The notes: a model not told the origin generated them from the sequence alone. Positions 47,656 to 60,689 are shown, numbered from the stretch's first letter. The stretch: 64,000 bases of DNA from Symsagittifera roscoffensis (GCF_963678635.1 NC_087064.1:52842684-52906683), one strand, 5' to 3'. Made by a program: numbers and translations.

Positions 47656-48298
47656 ATTAATTCTACTAAAATGTAAGCGGAATAATTGTGTTGTCAATTA
47701 TTTTTGCGTGATTGGTTAAGAATTTAATCAAATTGTAATTTACTAATTGCAAATAGAGAATATATTTCTGAAATGTTTTTCATCTCATTGTAAGTGTATT
47801 TATGATGGACTCCAGGTATTTGCGGAAAACTAACGGCGAATGCCAAGGAGACGGGTCTGATCGGTAACGTCGATCATGCTTGAAGGACCGAGTGCTTGAA
47901 ATTAATTGTAGCTTACTTTCAGCCAATCAGAATTGAGTATTCAAAATCTCAAAATAAATCGCGAAAATCTCAAAGTAAGAAATTAAATCCAGGCCATTAA
48001 GGATTAATATTGACCGATTTGATAATAAGCAGATTTTGAACCTAATAATCTTGATGGTTATCTGAATAGTAATGCGGTTGTGACCCGCAATTTATGATGT
48101 TTTTGCTTATTTTCCACTGATTTAAAACATTTTCTGTTAATATTGACTTTGATTTTGTGAGAAAGGCATTTAGCCAATAGAAACGCTTAGCGACTTTGAT
48201 TGGTTGAAGTTTTTAAAACATTCAGTCCCTCAAGCATGAGAACCCTCCCCGTCTGATCTAGAAAGTGAACCTCATAGCGATCTAAACAAACAAATATA

Positions 48299-48682
48299 GG
48301 GGGCAGTACAACAGTGCCGAAGTACAACAGTGCCGAAATTGAAAACTTTGTTCAACAGTGCCGAAAATGAAAACTCAGTTCAACAGTGCCGAAAATTTGA
48401 ATAAATTTCAACATTAAGTGCGGCAATCAAAAATTAAACAGCGATCGTGTACAATCTTAAGTAAAACTGTTAGATTTTGAGCGCGAAAATTTGCAACTTA
48501 GAAGTTTTGGCGCCAAATTAATTGCTTAATTTGCAATTGCAGACGTATTGGCGCCAGAATTGAGTGATTTTCTTTGTTAATTAGCGTCAGTAATTTCCCG
48601 CTCTTGCAAGTGCGTGTAAATTGTTCTGAATTTTTCCCGCCTTTTGCGGCACTGTTGTACTTCGGCACTGTTTAACGCCCCC
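48299..48682. mobile_element. MITE with CAGTGCCGAA termini, best-preserved ends
   Basis: A 384-bp element starting GGGGGCAGTACAACAGTGCC and ending GGCACTGTTTAACGCCCCC. The imperfect terminal inverted repeats run about 40 bp and include the double CAGTGCCGAAGTACAACAG motif. It is flanked by AAATATA on both sides (48292-48298 and 48683-48689); the match can be stretched to 10 bp because of adjoining Gs. It has no coding capacity. An 8-bp target site would suit hAT or P superfamilies, but the length is ambiguous. Confidence 0.8.
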
Positions 48683-48907
48683 AAATATAGGGCATTTTGG
48701 TCGTAAAGTAAGTTAACTTCTGTAATAAAATGTATCTATATTCGGCTAAGAATTTTCTAAGTGGTTCCTTGATCCTGCTTTGGTTGTTTACTGTATCTCG
48801 TAATTACCTAATAGTTTCACTGTCGCGATCAGACCCGTCTCGATGAAATAGTAAGTTCAATCTATTCTAATCGCGCCAAAAAAAAGCGCGGAACCATTTA
48901 TTTTTAC

Positions 48908-49690
48908 TGGGCGGTACTTCAGTGCCGAAAATCAATGAAAATCGTGTTGAACAGTATGGGGCGAAAATTATTTTGAATCCGATTTTCAACCATTCCTCAA
49001 ATAACTGACAATTAACCATATTCAATTGCGTGAAAGTTAAAAAAGACAAAGACGGCCATTTTAAATGATGCCGCTTTTTAAGCAAAAAAAGTTAACTAAG
49101 CTCGGCGTCATCATATTAGTGAGTTTGCGAGCGTTAGTGTATTAGTGCGAACCTTCTTTTTTTCTACCTAACGCTAGTAACCTACTCAAACTCTTCATAC
49201 GACACTTCAAAATGTTTCTATGACGCAAAACGCAAATAAAGTGTTTATTGAAAGTTCAAGTATATGGAGATCTCACTGTCGCATTAGAAATTGCATAGCA
49301 TCTGATCTGTGCTTTATGTGTGACTAGTGTTTTTCATTAGGCAAGCGTACGTGGCTTAGTGGTTAGTGCGTGAGCCTCGTAATCTGACTCCGAGACGTAG
49401 CCGAGTTTTTACTAGTTCGAGGCTTCTTTCTACTTTTTCTTTTTGCACTTATTAGAGCTGCGTTGTCTTGTAATGACTAGTGTTTGCAAAGCCCAGCTTC
49501 GCCTCTGTGTAAAATTTTTGAAAACAACGGTTAACTCAGCAAATTGTCGAATAGTTTCGGCTTCGCTTCATAACAAAACAGTATTCACGCAAAACTCAAC
49601 TAGTCACAAAAAGAAATGCAAATTCCTAATATGATCAATGTTTGGGACTACTGAGCACTTTTTCAGTTGCGGCACTAATGTGGTATAGCA
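48908..49690. mobile_element. MITE with CAGTGCCGAA termini, split by a SINE
   Basis: The left end is GGGCGGTACTTCAGTGCCG and the right end is TCAGTTGCGGCACTAATG. The interior matches 47297-47655: GATGCCGCTTTTTAAGC before the SINE, and AAATTGTCGAATAGTTTCG and AACAGTATTC after it. The SINE at 49105-49508 is inserted in the middle, so the SINE arrived later. Confidence 0.65.
49105..49508 (+). mobile_element. tRNA-related SINE, copy 3 (inside a MITE)
   Basis: Follows the same plan as the SINEs at 38152 and 40082: GCGAGCGTTAGTGTATTAG, an extended 5' region with GCATAGCATCTGATCTGTGC, the tRNA-like TACGTGGCTTAGTGGTTAG with TGCGTGAGCC, a shortened B-box region, and GAGGCTTCTTTCTACTTTT then CAGCTTCGCCTCTGT. 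Confidence 0.75.
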
Positions 49691-50269
49691 ATTCTGATCA
49701 CTTCAATGTTCAGTGACATATTTTGAATTGAAATAATGGTTAAGAGTTTAAGTGTCAATAAAAGAAGTGAAGAGACATGTTTAGACTGTGGTTCTAGGGA
49801 AAAGTGTGGTTGTTAAGGTTGTTCTTAAGGGAAAAGTCACAGTTTTGGCCATGCTCAAGGTTTTTGGCCATTGGTTTTTTTGTATTTTTCAGTTCAATCG
49901 AAATCATTTTTTATAATATTGACAACTAACAGTATGCAGTGGTGCGGAGAAGCGAATATGTCTTTTGGGTCATTTGCAATTCTTGTGGGTTCAAAGTTTG
50001 AATAGGTGGTACATTTGCCAAGGCTGCTTTTGTATGCACCAAATTTTTTCGTGTAACGATTTTGATCCATTGAAAAAAATTGATCTGAGATAATGCGTTA
50101 TGATTAAATTGTGTAAAACATTTGAAGAATGTTTTTAAAAGTTTTTAATTGAATTTGCCTGAGTTAAATAACTTAGGCTTAATGTTCTTAAAGTATTGAC
50201 GATTGCCTTTTTATTCAATTGCGTTCAATTTGGCTTATTACGAGGCCAAACTGTGCATTTTAAGAAGTT

Positions 50270-50520
50270 TAGGCGGATTCCGCAACATGCAAAAATCAGA
50301 CTTGTCCCGGCATCCGCAAATTTCTATTTTTCTTTGATCTTCTCTGCTGTTTTGGTTTCCACGGTCAAATAGCTAAACACTGTATTGCTCAAAATTGCTC
50401 CAAAAACAGACAACTTTGCAGAATCCGCAACAAAATGTGCGGAATCTGGAACAATTTGCGGATTGCACTTAAATTTGCGGAATCCGTTTACATTTGCGGA
50501 ATCCGGAACAAATACCTATA
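50270..50520 (+). repeat. Cluster of TTGCGGAATCCG motifs
   Basis: At least six copies of (T)TTGCGGAATCCG or close variants occur in direct orientation, joined by AACAA- and CATTTG-type spacers. GGATTCCGCAACATGC near 50275 is in the opposite orientation. The spacing is irregular at 20-40 bp. No gene is recognised in the surrounding 49700-52080 interval, apart from a 49-codon plus-strand ORF at 51493 that I cannot assign. Confidence 0.55.
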
Positions 50521-52079
50521 AATGCTCGTTGCCGAATCTGTATTAAAATCAATGTTACAGATTTACCTTGCAGATTTTTGTACGCGGAACCCACCGAAAT
50601 TTTGTAAGTGGACTCCACTTACATTCTGGAACATGTTCTAACACTTGTCTCTGGAATCGACGAAGATACAGACACAAAATTGTGCGCCTATCTAGTGCAC
50701 AGTTTGGCCTCGTAAGGCTTTCATTTCCAGTTGTTAAATGGAAAACACATTACGCTTTCATTAAGCAACGGGCTCATCGGGGGACGGGGTTGAGTTTGAG
50801 CTGCAAAAGTGGACTTGAATTTTAAAAATTCTCATTGGATTCAAAAACATCTATGAGTTTGATCAGTTATATCAAATTTGTTAGTTCTAATCATTAACAA
50901 ATATCATTTACAAATGAAACTTCAGTTAAAATTTTAAAGCGATGTTTTTGGCTCGTTGTCTAAAAGCATGGAGATCACTCAAATCAATTGAAAAAAAAAT
51001 AGATTTTTTTTTCTGGAAATGGTCTCAATAAGTTGTGCTTTATTTCACTTGCGAGAGCAAGAGTTCTTGAAATTGGGAATGACACTTTTTTCTGTAATCA
51101 CATGACCAAAATTCGTTGCAATTATTTTCAAGTGCAGGCAAGATTGGTATGCTCCACTTATTTAAAATTCAAGTAAACTGCTTCTTAGTTCAATTTAGGT
51201 GTTAAATAGTTTTTTTTTACAACTAAACTTATTGAAAAAATAATAATTTTTATTCAGATTCGTGGGTTTCGTACTAATTTCTGTCGACTCGATTTCATGT
51301 TCTTTCAAATGCGATTTTTGTAATCTGTTAAACTTTGAAGCAGCTTAATTCAAAGAATTGTTTTTATTAAAATGTAAAATTTTCACAATATAGTTTAAAG
51401 TTGTTTTATAATTAAAAATTTTTTACATTTTTAATACTTTTTATATAAAGTTATTTTAGCTGATGTTCTTTGGCGTAGTAATTTTCAATAAAATGATGGA
51501 TCAATCTGATAACAAGGCCAATTATGAGCAGTTCTTGAAGTTCCTCTTTGACAAAAGTGACAAAATTGAGGAAAAAATGAAAATTTGTGGTATTTACGGT
51601 TTTTGTTCCGAACATTTGGAAAATAAGGAAGAATTTGTATAAGGGTATTTTTTTTAGTTTCCCTGCAAAATCAGGTGCCATAAATAATCATCGGAATGGG
51701 TCGAGTGATATATCATATTAAAACCCTTTCATCGTGCTTCGAACGACATCAAAAAAACTTCCAAAAATTTTTCCCAGTGCTAAGAAAAACTGGTTTAAAG
51801 TGTTTGTAATTCAGTTATTGGCCATTTAGGCTAAAAAAACTTATTCAGTAAAAAAACAGTTTTGTCAAAAAGACTTTCAACCAATATAAAACTTTTAGTC
51901 CAAAAAAAAATTAACAACTTTTTTGAATTTTTTTTTTTTTCATTTTTCATTTAAATATTTTTGAAGACAATATATAAGCACTCAATGAAGAAAAAACGAC
52001 GCTAATTTGAAGATTTCAAAAAAAACTGTTTTTTTTTTTTTATAAAAGTAGGAAAATTCTGTGTTACTTGTCAGCAACG

Positions 52080-53345
52080 GGCTTATTTTTTTGTGACACT
52101 TTTTAAAATTTTTTATTTTTTCTTTCCAGCTTCTATTTTCTAGAGCCTTCAAAAAAATCGCGGTGAAATTTTATCATATTCTTAAAAACTACACTCCTAA
52201 ATCCGAGATTTTGGGTCCGATGGGAAAAAATGTTGTAAAAAGTTCTAGTGCAGCAGCATACTTGCTCAATTTTTTTTTCTTAAAAAGTATGGCACTGGGA
52301 AAGAACTAATTTTTGATTTTTAACCCTTTTTGGAAATTTTTTTGATTTTTCTCAAAAAGAACCCTATCGAATCGAAAATTATGACTCCAACTGATAAATG
52401 GATTGTCAGAAGCTCACCTGCGTCAGCGGCTACACTCAATTTTTTGTACACGAAAAATCAAAAAACCCGAAAAAAAATTTTTGTTTTTTTGTTAGTTTTT
52501 TGGAAAATCATTTTTTCTCAATAAACACCCTCTCAAATCTGAGATTTTAATTTGAATCGAAAAGACGGTTTACGATAAGTTCTTTTGCATCAATGGCCCT
52601 TCTCACATTTGATTACACAAAGAGTTATGGTTATGGAGAAGTCATACTTTTGGATTTTTGAAAAACGCCCTCCCAAATCTTAAATTTTGAAAACGATCAA
52701 AAAAACGGGCTGTAGGAAGCACCCTTTCTTAAGTGGCCATCACCTAAATTTGAATAGAAAAATATTTATGACGTTCGGAAAAAACAATACCTTGAGCGAT
52801 TTGTTTCGAACTGTCAGGATAGTTTTAACTGTTCTCGAAAACCTCCCTGACTGTCTCCAGATTTGTGGTTCACTCGGACAGCAGGTTATGACATTCTTTG
52901 CTGCGTAAGCCGGTACTACCGATTTTGTGTAGATGCAAAGTTATAGCTTTCGGACTAGCCAAATTTGATTATTTTTCTTGCCGTTTTTTGGATTTCTTTT
53001 TCTAAAAAAAAACTACCTTAAGCAAAATTCTGTGCTTAACGATTCAATCGAAGGAATGTGTCACGAGAACTTCTCAGTCGCATTTTTTTTATTTTTTGTT
53101 ATAGACCTGTTTTGCTGGGCAATAATTCGAATTCTGAAGTTTTCTCCGTTTTCCCATTGTTTGATAATTTTTTCTTTCTTCTAGAAAACTACCCTGCCAA
53201 AACTGATATGTGAGTCTGACATTCAATTGAATAAAAAAACAGGTTATGGGAGTTTTCCTGGTATAAGTGGTTCTTCGCTCACGGATTTGGTTCGATCAAA
53301 ATTTCCGAGAAGAATGTACTACCCTGTCAAATTTCATCTTGAGTT
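52080..53345 (+). repeat. ~165-bp degenerate tandem repeat, block C
   Basis: The marker phrase (ACTACCCTCCCAAATCTGAG-like) recurs near 52193, 52362, 52527, 52667, 52843, 53011, 53188 and 53320. Gaps are 132-177 bp, most between 165 and 177. Each is followed by a TTGGGTCCGATGGG- or ATTCAATCGAA-like phrase and a GCATCAGCGGCTAC-like phrase. It belongs to the same family as the two blocks in GPD1 intron 5. Confidence 0.65.
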
Positions 53346-55090
53346 CAATTGAAAGAACCGGTAGAAGGTATCACCTACAACTTTTCAATCTTTTTTCTCG
53401 ATTTCTTTGTTTTTTCAAGAGTTTTCCAATTATCTGTTTGATATATATTTTTTTCGAGTTTCTGGCTTTCCTTCTAATTTCTGTCTGCGTGTTTGTACAG
53501 CTGTGTTCATGTGGTATCGCAAATGGCGCGAAGATTGACTTCACCTCAGTGTAAAAGTTGTTCACGCTTAGATTTGAGTTTTCGCAGTTCAATTTTTTTT
53601 AAATTTCAGTTCATTTTGATTGCTAAAAGGAAGGCAATCTCCAGTAAGATGCTTTTTCAGGTTGTTTTTGAATACTTTCCGAGGCAATGGTGTGAAATTT
53701 TGAGCCCTCATTTGCTGCTTGTCAGTTTGAGTGGGTATCGACTTGCATAAAAATAAAATGTCATCGGCTAGCATGAAAATTAAAACGCAGATCAAGAAAG
53801 AAGGAAAAATATACTCAGCAAATGATGCCAATCATAAATTAGCGAACCGAGAAAGTAAATTGTAAATCTTCCTCAAAGCTTCCAGAAAAGCGCAAAAACA
53901 ACATTTTTTAAGTTAAAGAACATCTTCAACTATTCCACCACCCCCAACGGTACCTGGTAACAAATTGCCCCACAGGGGTTTGGGACGAGCAAAAATTCGA
54001 AACAGTCCGAGTACGGTCGAAACTTATCTCGAGCGCGGTCGCAACATGTCTCGAGCGCGGTCGCAACATGTCGCGAGCAATTCATTATCACTGTGATAAA
54101 AGTTATCACTGGCCTTGAAGCATAAATTCTTCCAATAGCTTGAAGCATAGTCATTTTTCCGATTACAAAAACGGCACCGTTTCAACGAATCGACTGTTTC
54201 GAACAATGATTTACTCTACGGGCAAACAATGATTTACACTACGGGCGAACTTTTAGATAAAAACTCTGAAAATGGTCTGTGTTTGATGAATATGAGCTAA
54301 TGTATTTTAAAAAAGCTGATAAAATTCTTAATCTCATGACTGGAATCAAACCCCAATCTAGAGATCAAAAGTTTCATGTTCTGGCAACTACCCCATATGC
54401 TCTTGAATTTATCAAACATTTCGAAAACACCAGCGAGAAATCAGCGAAAAAAATAATTTTGAACACGCAAAAAATCTATACGAGGAACAAATTTTTTTTA
54501 AAAAAAACTTGAAAAATAGAAATGCTGGTGAGCTGGAACTGAATCTCTCATCTGTAATTTGAATAATTAAACAATTAAATTGAATTTGAGCAACCAAATA
54601 AACCTTGTAGCAAATTTGGCATCAAATTTTTTAAACAACCATAGGTTTAACTGAAGCTAGCAACTCTGCCTAGAATCAACCGCAGTCATTCGCCCTCACG
54701 ACGCTGCCTACAAAGTCTGGCATTACAAACAAATTTTTTCATTTTCGAAGAAAAATCAAAGCAGATGACGAATGAAGGCCAAATTCAAACTTTTTCTAAA
54801 AAGTTTTTGTAAAGCAATCTCCACAATAAATTTTGGTTGGAAATATTGAACTTTTGCAAGCACAATGTTTTCTCAACACCTAAATACATCGTGTAAATGG
54901 GTTTGTCCTCTGTTTTAAAAATCAAGTGTTGTAAATTTTTGCCCAAAATCCTGTGAACATTTGTAATTGAACTGATGTCAAACATCAAAATTAAGTTTTT
55001 TCTGCAAACTCCTTCAAAGCATTTAAGTAGCTGTATACTTAAATCAACCTATTTTAATCATTAATTAAATTATATAATTAACAAAACTTA
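53346..55090. other. No assigned gene; short repeats
   Basis: The interval contains the minisatellite at 54007-54085 and a small duplication CAATGATTTACWCTACGGGC near 54205-54250. A 77-codon plus-strand ORF at 54279-54512 has ordinary amino-acid composition but no recognisable domain. Confidence 0.35.
54007..54085 (+). repeat. Minisatellite, CTCGAGCGCGGTCGCAACATG units
   Basis: About three and a half units of near 22 bp are present: CCGAGTACGGTCGAAAC, then TCTCGAGCGCGGTCGCAACA twice and a partial unit. It matches the minisatellite at 13396-13494 with a few substitutions. Confidence 0.7.
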
Positions 55091-55499
55091 AGGATCATCT
55101 CAAATTCCGACTGGGCTGTACAAGTTCTAAGCTGTTTTAAATGCCAGGTTTCAAAAACTATTCGATTACCTCTTTGAAGATCGAACAAGTGCAGTTGAAA
55201 ACTAATTTATGTTTTTTAATCATCAAGTTCCGAAAAAATTACGGTACTCTCTGAATTATTTGATTCTCACAAAGTGCTATTGTTTTTTTTATTAGCTGAT
55301 TGAGACCACAATGAAAACAATGTTTACGATGAAACACGTATCTGACTATATATAGAAGATCACCATAATTTGATAACTTGTTTGAAGTTTTAGTAATATG
55401 AAGAAAAAAATTAAAGATTGCAATTTTGATCGCATGCTTTATTGCCTAACTTAATTAAGTTTGCTGCTGACTTTTTTAAAGTAGAAAATCTCAACAACT

Positions 55500-56560
55500 T
55501 TGTTTTATTTTTTAATGAAATTTTTATGAAGTTTTACAATGAGAGGGTGAATCATCGATGTGAAAAACAAAAAATTTCCCAGAAATGATCTTTGAGGAGC
55601 ACCATGAGTCACTGATATCCATTTGAAATAAATCAGTCAACTTCGCACACTGACTTCTGCTCATTAAGTCTTTCATGGGTAAATCAAGAGTTAACCTCCG
55701 TACCTCCCTGATGCTCAAAATCCAAGATTAGTTTCTGGTGGTTAATCCTATCAAAATTTTTCATTATGTCATTAAAAATACAGATAGCCTTTTGCTCTTA
55801 CAATTATTGACATTCCTTTAGCAGAAGAGCCATAGCATCAGGTGTTGAAAAACCCTTACGAAAACGAAAGTGACACTCAGTGAAGAACAACAGCACTCCT
55901 CAAAAGTCAAACTAGCCAATTAAATGGTAGCCTTTCTAAAGTTTTACTAAGTAAATTGATCGAAGAAATGGGCCTCTATTTAATACAGTTGTTAAATTTG
56001 CCGTTTTTACAACCATCATTGCTCTTGCAATTTCGTTTTAAAAAAGTGCATCTAATACATGAAAATTACAGGTTCACTAATTTTACTGAAAAAAGACACA
56101 CCATCAGGACCTGCTGAAGTTTTTTCAGGCAATTTGAAAAACTGATTACAAGCAGGATTGTTTGATCTGGTTCGGTTATGGAAATTGCTGCTGAGCTTTC
56201 ATCAATAATAGCAAAGTACTCATTCAATGAATATGTTTTCGGATTAAAATCTTCCATTTTTAATCTATCAGTTTGACCATAGAAGAGTAATTTTTAAGCT
56301 CTTTCCAAGTTTTGACCCCTGCTAATTTTTGCCATAAAAATTGTGCTTGGTTTTGCGAAACAAAGTTTTCATCACTTTTTTAGCTCCCTATATTTTTCCA
56401 TCAAACCTAGACCAGATGGAACACCTCTTAGCTGCTTATCTTGTTTTTCACGATATATATTTCTGCTTTTTTTGCTGTTGGTGACTCATGATATTTTTGG
56501 TGAATGGGAAACATCTGTTCTGATGTCCATTTATCCAAGTTTTAACGAAAGTCATTAAAG
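55500..56560 (-). pseudogene. LINE ORF2 reverse-transcriptase fragment (decayed)
   Basis: Read on the minus strand. A pre-RT linker resembling KTLFRKTKHNFYGKN with LGKSLKITLL (about 56400-56290) is followed by KMEDFNPKTYSLNEYF (from about 56257). YRPISSINLLSKTLERL-like sequence follows near 55990-55930, then FRKGFSTPDAMALLLKE (about 55870-55815), ICIFNDIMKNFDRINHQKL as motif A (about 55795-55735), and a damaged motif B ending DDSPSHCKTS (55555-55524). Stops and frameshifts are frequent. The motif order is that of an APE-type LINE, but the residues differ from the LINE at 31395-36600, so it is a different family. Confidence 0.7.
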
Positions 56561-57884
56561 AATTGTCTAAAATACTTGACAACACTCCTATAATCCTTCC
56601 AGCGTGTCAAACTATTTGGCATCACAAAAAAGTGGTATAAAATTTTTGTGAAACTCTCAATTGATTTTATGGTAGAAGTTTCGAACAGTTTTTTTTTATT
56701 GTAGGCGGCAGAACTCATATCAGCTGACAGTGGAAAGTGACCTTTTCAGTCGAAACATAAAAATTAAAGTTGCATATAACTAGATCTCATGATGTTGTAG
56801 AATTAGATTTTGCCTTATTATCATTGATTCAGTGGGAATTTTGTAGTTGTAGGAAAACTCGACCTTTATAAAAATTATACAATGTGGCGGCCGTGTTTCA
56901 TCTTTGATTTAAATCACCAACTAGAATGTTTTGATTATTTGGCTTTTCGGTTTTAAAGCTATTGGAAAATGTTTATTTAGTATTATTCGGCATGCTGTAG
57001 AAACAAAACTTGCTTAGGGTGTCATTTTAATTAGTTTTACTTTAATATCTACTGCCTTCGGATGACTATTACATAGAAAGCTACAAAATCGCAATATAAT
57101 GATCATGTATCACAACTCTCAAATAAGAGCTTCCGTTCAAAGGGTAGGCCAAAAGTTATCAGAACAAAACTAAATGAGGTGGTGCCCTAGAGTTTCAGAT
57201 AGTGGAATCTTACAGATCTGACATTTGAGAACGGCAGCTTGCATGGTTCTCTTTTAGTCCATGATTTTATTTCAAATACATTTTGGAGTAGAATTAAAGT
57301 TTTGTTCTTGTGTTTGTCTTTTTGAGTTCTAGAAAATTCAATTTTTAGCAGTTGTGCTCTTTATCCATCCTCAGATGTTTGATAAAATCTCAGTTGCCAT
57401 CTTTCAATACTTCTCGTCCACTATTACCAAGTTTGAGTTAGGAAAATCCTTTCTTCTTTATCTTGATCGCTCTGGATTGTAGAATTTCTAAAATTCTTTC
57501 ATTGCGCACCGGATTTGTTAATTGAGAGCCATCCTCGTTTTGACAGTAAAGTTTTAGTTCTGTTATGTATCATCTATAGGCATTTTTTTGTATCTCAGAA
57601 TCACGTTTGGGATGTCTTTCCTACAGAAAAATAACCTTCTATTGCTTTAGTTTTGATGATTTTTTGGGTTTCTGATATTTTTGTTATTCGTTCTGTAAAT
57701 GTAGAATTTTCTCTGCTCAAAAACTCCACTTAAAATTTACAATAAATTTTGAGTAAGTGAATTTCCGATGTCTCTAGATCATTTTTCAAATTTTGTTTTG
57801 TCAGCTGGTTAAATCATTTGTCTAGCAATTTGAAGACACCTCAACGCCATTGCATCACTTTTTTCAATCATTTTAACCACTGAT

Positions 57885-58800
57885 GTCCTAAGCAACACTC
57901 ATTTCGGGTTCGAAAACTCCTATCAAACAAATGACCCTATCTCATTTTGCACAGAATTATACAGAAAAGTTTTTGAAATTAGAAAAAATACCTTGCTCAT
58001 TGGGTTTATCCCCAGCATTCCATGTTACTGATCACAACTTTTTAAAACAAAAAATGTAAAAGTTATGGGTTTTAGAAAAGGAAATCACAGCAATAAATTT
58101 TTTCATAGGTCATCGTCAACAAAACAATTGTCAATAAAATTGATTCTAATTGGGTTTCACCGCAGGAGATCCCACAAGGTGATGTAGTATGGTACATAAC
58201 ATTCACCTTTACAAACAAAATCAAAATGAGCAACTACCTGACTCCTCTAAAATATTCCAGTACCCCGATGACAATTTATTCTTCTGTGAACTCTATGATG
58301 TAAGTTTCACAAGAAAAGCGACGGGAAATTTTCAGCATTCTTAGATTTCAAAAAAACTAAAGAGAAAACGATAATCAAAATTTTGGAATCAATTTTGATC
58401 TGTTCTTGCCATACCACGGAAAACTTCAACTGATTTAAAAAAATGATTTGTGGCGTAAAAACAGACAATGAAAAAAGCAACTTGCAAACAAAACTAGAAT
58501 AATTTTTGAACGCACTAGTGATTAGTCATTAAAACTGCCGTATCTTGAATTAAAACGAGAACAATGAATTTAATTTAAACCCACAAAAAAGAACCTTTTT
58601 TTTAAATACAAAGTTTACATGGATAAGCATGTTATAAAATCTGATTTCAAAAAATCATTTGTAATAAGAATAACGTTTATCAAAGCATATCTTCGAAACG
58701 TTTTGTGACTTATTGGAAAGCTAGAAAAAATTAAAAGTTTATCTTTTATTGTTACTCAAAGAGATCACACTGTGACAATCTATGGTAATCTATCATACAG
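57885..58800 (+). pseudogene. LINE ORF2 fragment related to the 32774 element (decayed)
   Basis: The frames read THFGFENSYQTNDPISFCTE, KNTLLIGF and a PQGDVVWYI region (about 58167-58200) where PQGTVLGPL is expected. IFQYPDDNLFFCE (about 58252-58290) stands in the motif C position, followed by SNLQTKLE and NALVISH (about 58510). NALVISH and the FGFR...ST-DAFxFCTE pattern are shared with the LINE at 32774-36423, so this is an older relative of the same group. There are many stops. Confidence 0.6.
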
Positions 58801-60689
58801 AAGATTTAATTTAGTTTTTTATTTTCATGGTTTTTCCGATATCTGCTTGCAAATGCAATAACTTTTTTGATCAAAACTCCTCTATAAACCTACACTTTTT
58901 TCAAATCGCAAATAATTATTTCTGCTTGGCTTCTGCAAGAAAAAATCTCTCGGCTTCAAAAAAAGTGCACAAGAAAAAGTCTTGCATTATCTACAGTTTT
59001 CATCAAGTAACGGGTTTTCGACTGACAACTTTGTTTTATTTCAAGCTCCATGTTTGAAGTAATTGGTGCTTTCCAATGCTCATTCTCTTCGTTTGAACAT
59101 CCTTTAAACCGGGGTAGCCGGACTTTTATTTTTAAGCTTGTAGATAATTTTTTTGATTGAATACTTTCTAATAAAAGTACTCTCCACTTTGAGCTCCAGT
59201 TTTTGTTTTGAAAGCTCGAGCCCTTCTGGAACTTGTTAGCTTGTTACTGCTTCATGGAATCCGTTGTCTGAACTGCGCCCAAACAGCACTGACGGCGTTA
59301 TGAAGGCTAAAGAGACATGTTTCGGCTTACAACAAGCAAGTTTTCGGGTCAAAATTTGTGTAATTGAGTTTCGGTAGGAAATAAGTATTTTTTCACCGGT
59401 TATGAGTTCGTTTGACAGCGCAGTCACTAAAAGATATGCATTGATAGACGTCGTCATTGGCAGCCAGCTAATTAAAAGCGCGATTGAACAAAGCCATATA
59501 TTGTTTTTAAACTTCAAACGAACATGTTTTTTTCTCCCAAAAAAATCTATCTTATAAAAAATCTATGGGTCTATAAATATCATTCGAAGCTATACTTTTA
59601 AAAAAACGTATGACAGCTATTGTAAAGTGCTTAAGCAATTTACATTTGACTTGATTTGAACCCGATTCTTTAAAATAAATCGCTTTCCGAAATTCTATTT
59701 TTTCTACTTAAAGAAAATTTTTTACTTATAATACAATTCAAAGAAACCGCTTTGAGGGTTTTTATCTTTTTCAAATCTGTACAAACTTTTGATTGATTGG
59801 CTTCATTTTTCTTTAAAAACTCAATTCGCCTATTTCATTGTTTTTCTCCACTAGAAACTCAGTTTTGCTAGGGAATATTTTTAGGTGAATCACTTAGACA
59901 TTTTTTATCCTCTACTTGGCGGTAGCATGGGGGCCATTACAACTGTAGGACTAGCGTACATTAACAGATATTAAAAAAGAAAGATTTGTTTAAAGATTAG
60001 AATTAGAATTTCCTTTGTTAGATCTCCGGAATACAAAACGACAACCTTTTTTGATGGAATTTAAGGCGAGGCTCTGCTACCACCTCGTTCAACCTCTACA
60101 CGTTATAGTTGGTATTCATAATAAATTGCGCATCCCAAGCATAGTTCCGCGGTGAAGCAAACTTGGAACAGTTTTAAAGTGCTCAAAAGCTTGCAAAAAC
60201 TGATTTAATTCAAAGAACTGGAATCTTGGGTCAAGCAAAAATTATACGGAAAAATTGATGGATCGCAAACTTCTCCTTCCTGTTCTGTTTATCGAATTGG
60301 ACGCTCATAGATTGGTATTAGTCTGGTTAAATTTTTTTTGACTCTTAGGCATTCCATCTTATAGTTATTTAATAGTGTCCTTCTTTCCCTGTAAGATCTT
60401 TTGCATATAATTTTCGGTAAGCCCTTGCTTGTCTTTTATTCGGGAATTATAATTATTTTAAGGTAAAGACCAGGTTAAAGCATGAATTTAATTGTGATTT
60501 CATGATTTCTCAGAACTGACATCAACATTTTCTCAATTAAATACAAGTTTTAACCTTGAATTTTTCCTACAATCGTTCCAATTCCTTGAAATTGGACAAG
60601 CAAAGCAAAGCTAGCGGAGTTGATATGTAAAAGAACTAGTAAAACCCTAGTAACTAATCGGCGTTAAAAATTTGATCTCTGCGCTCATC
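58801..60689. other. No assigned gene
   Basis: A 93-codon minus-strand ORF (59236-59517) starts with a hydrophobic stretch and is not recognisable. The segment ending before 60690 may include the left LTR of the Ty3/gypsy element, but I could not identify LTR ends or a primer-binding site. Confidence 0.35.
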
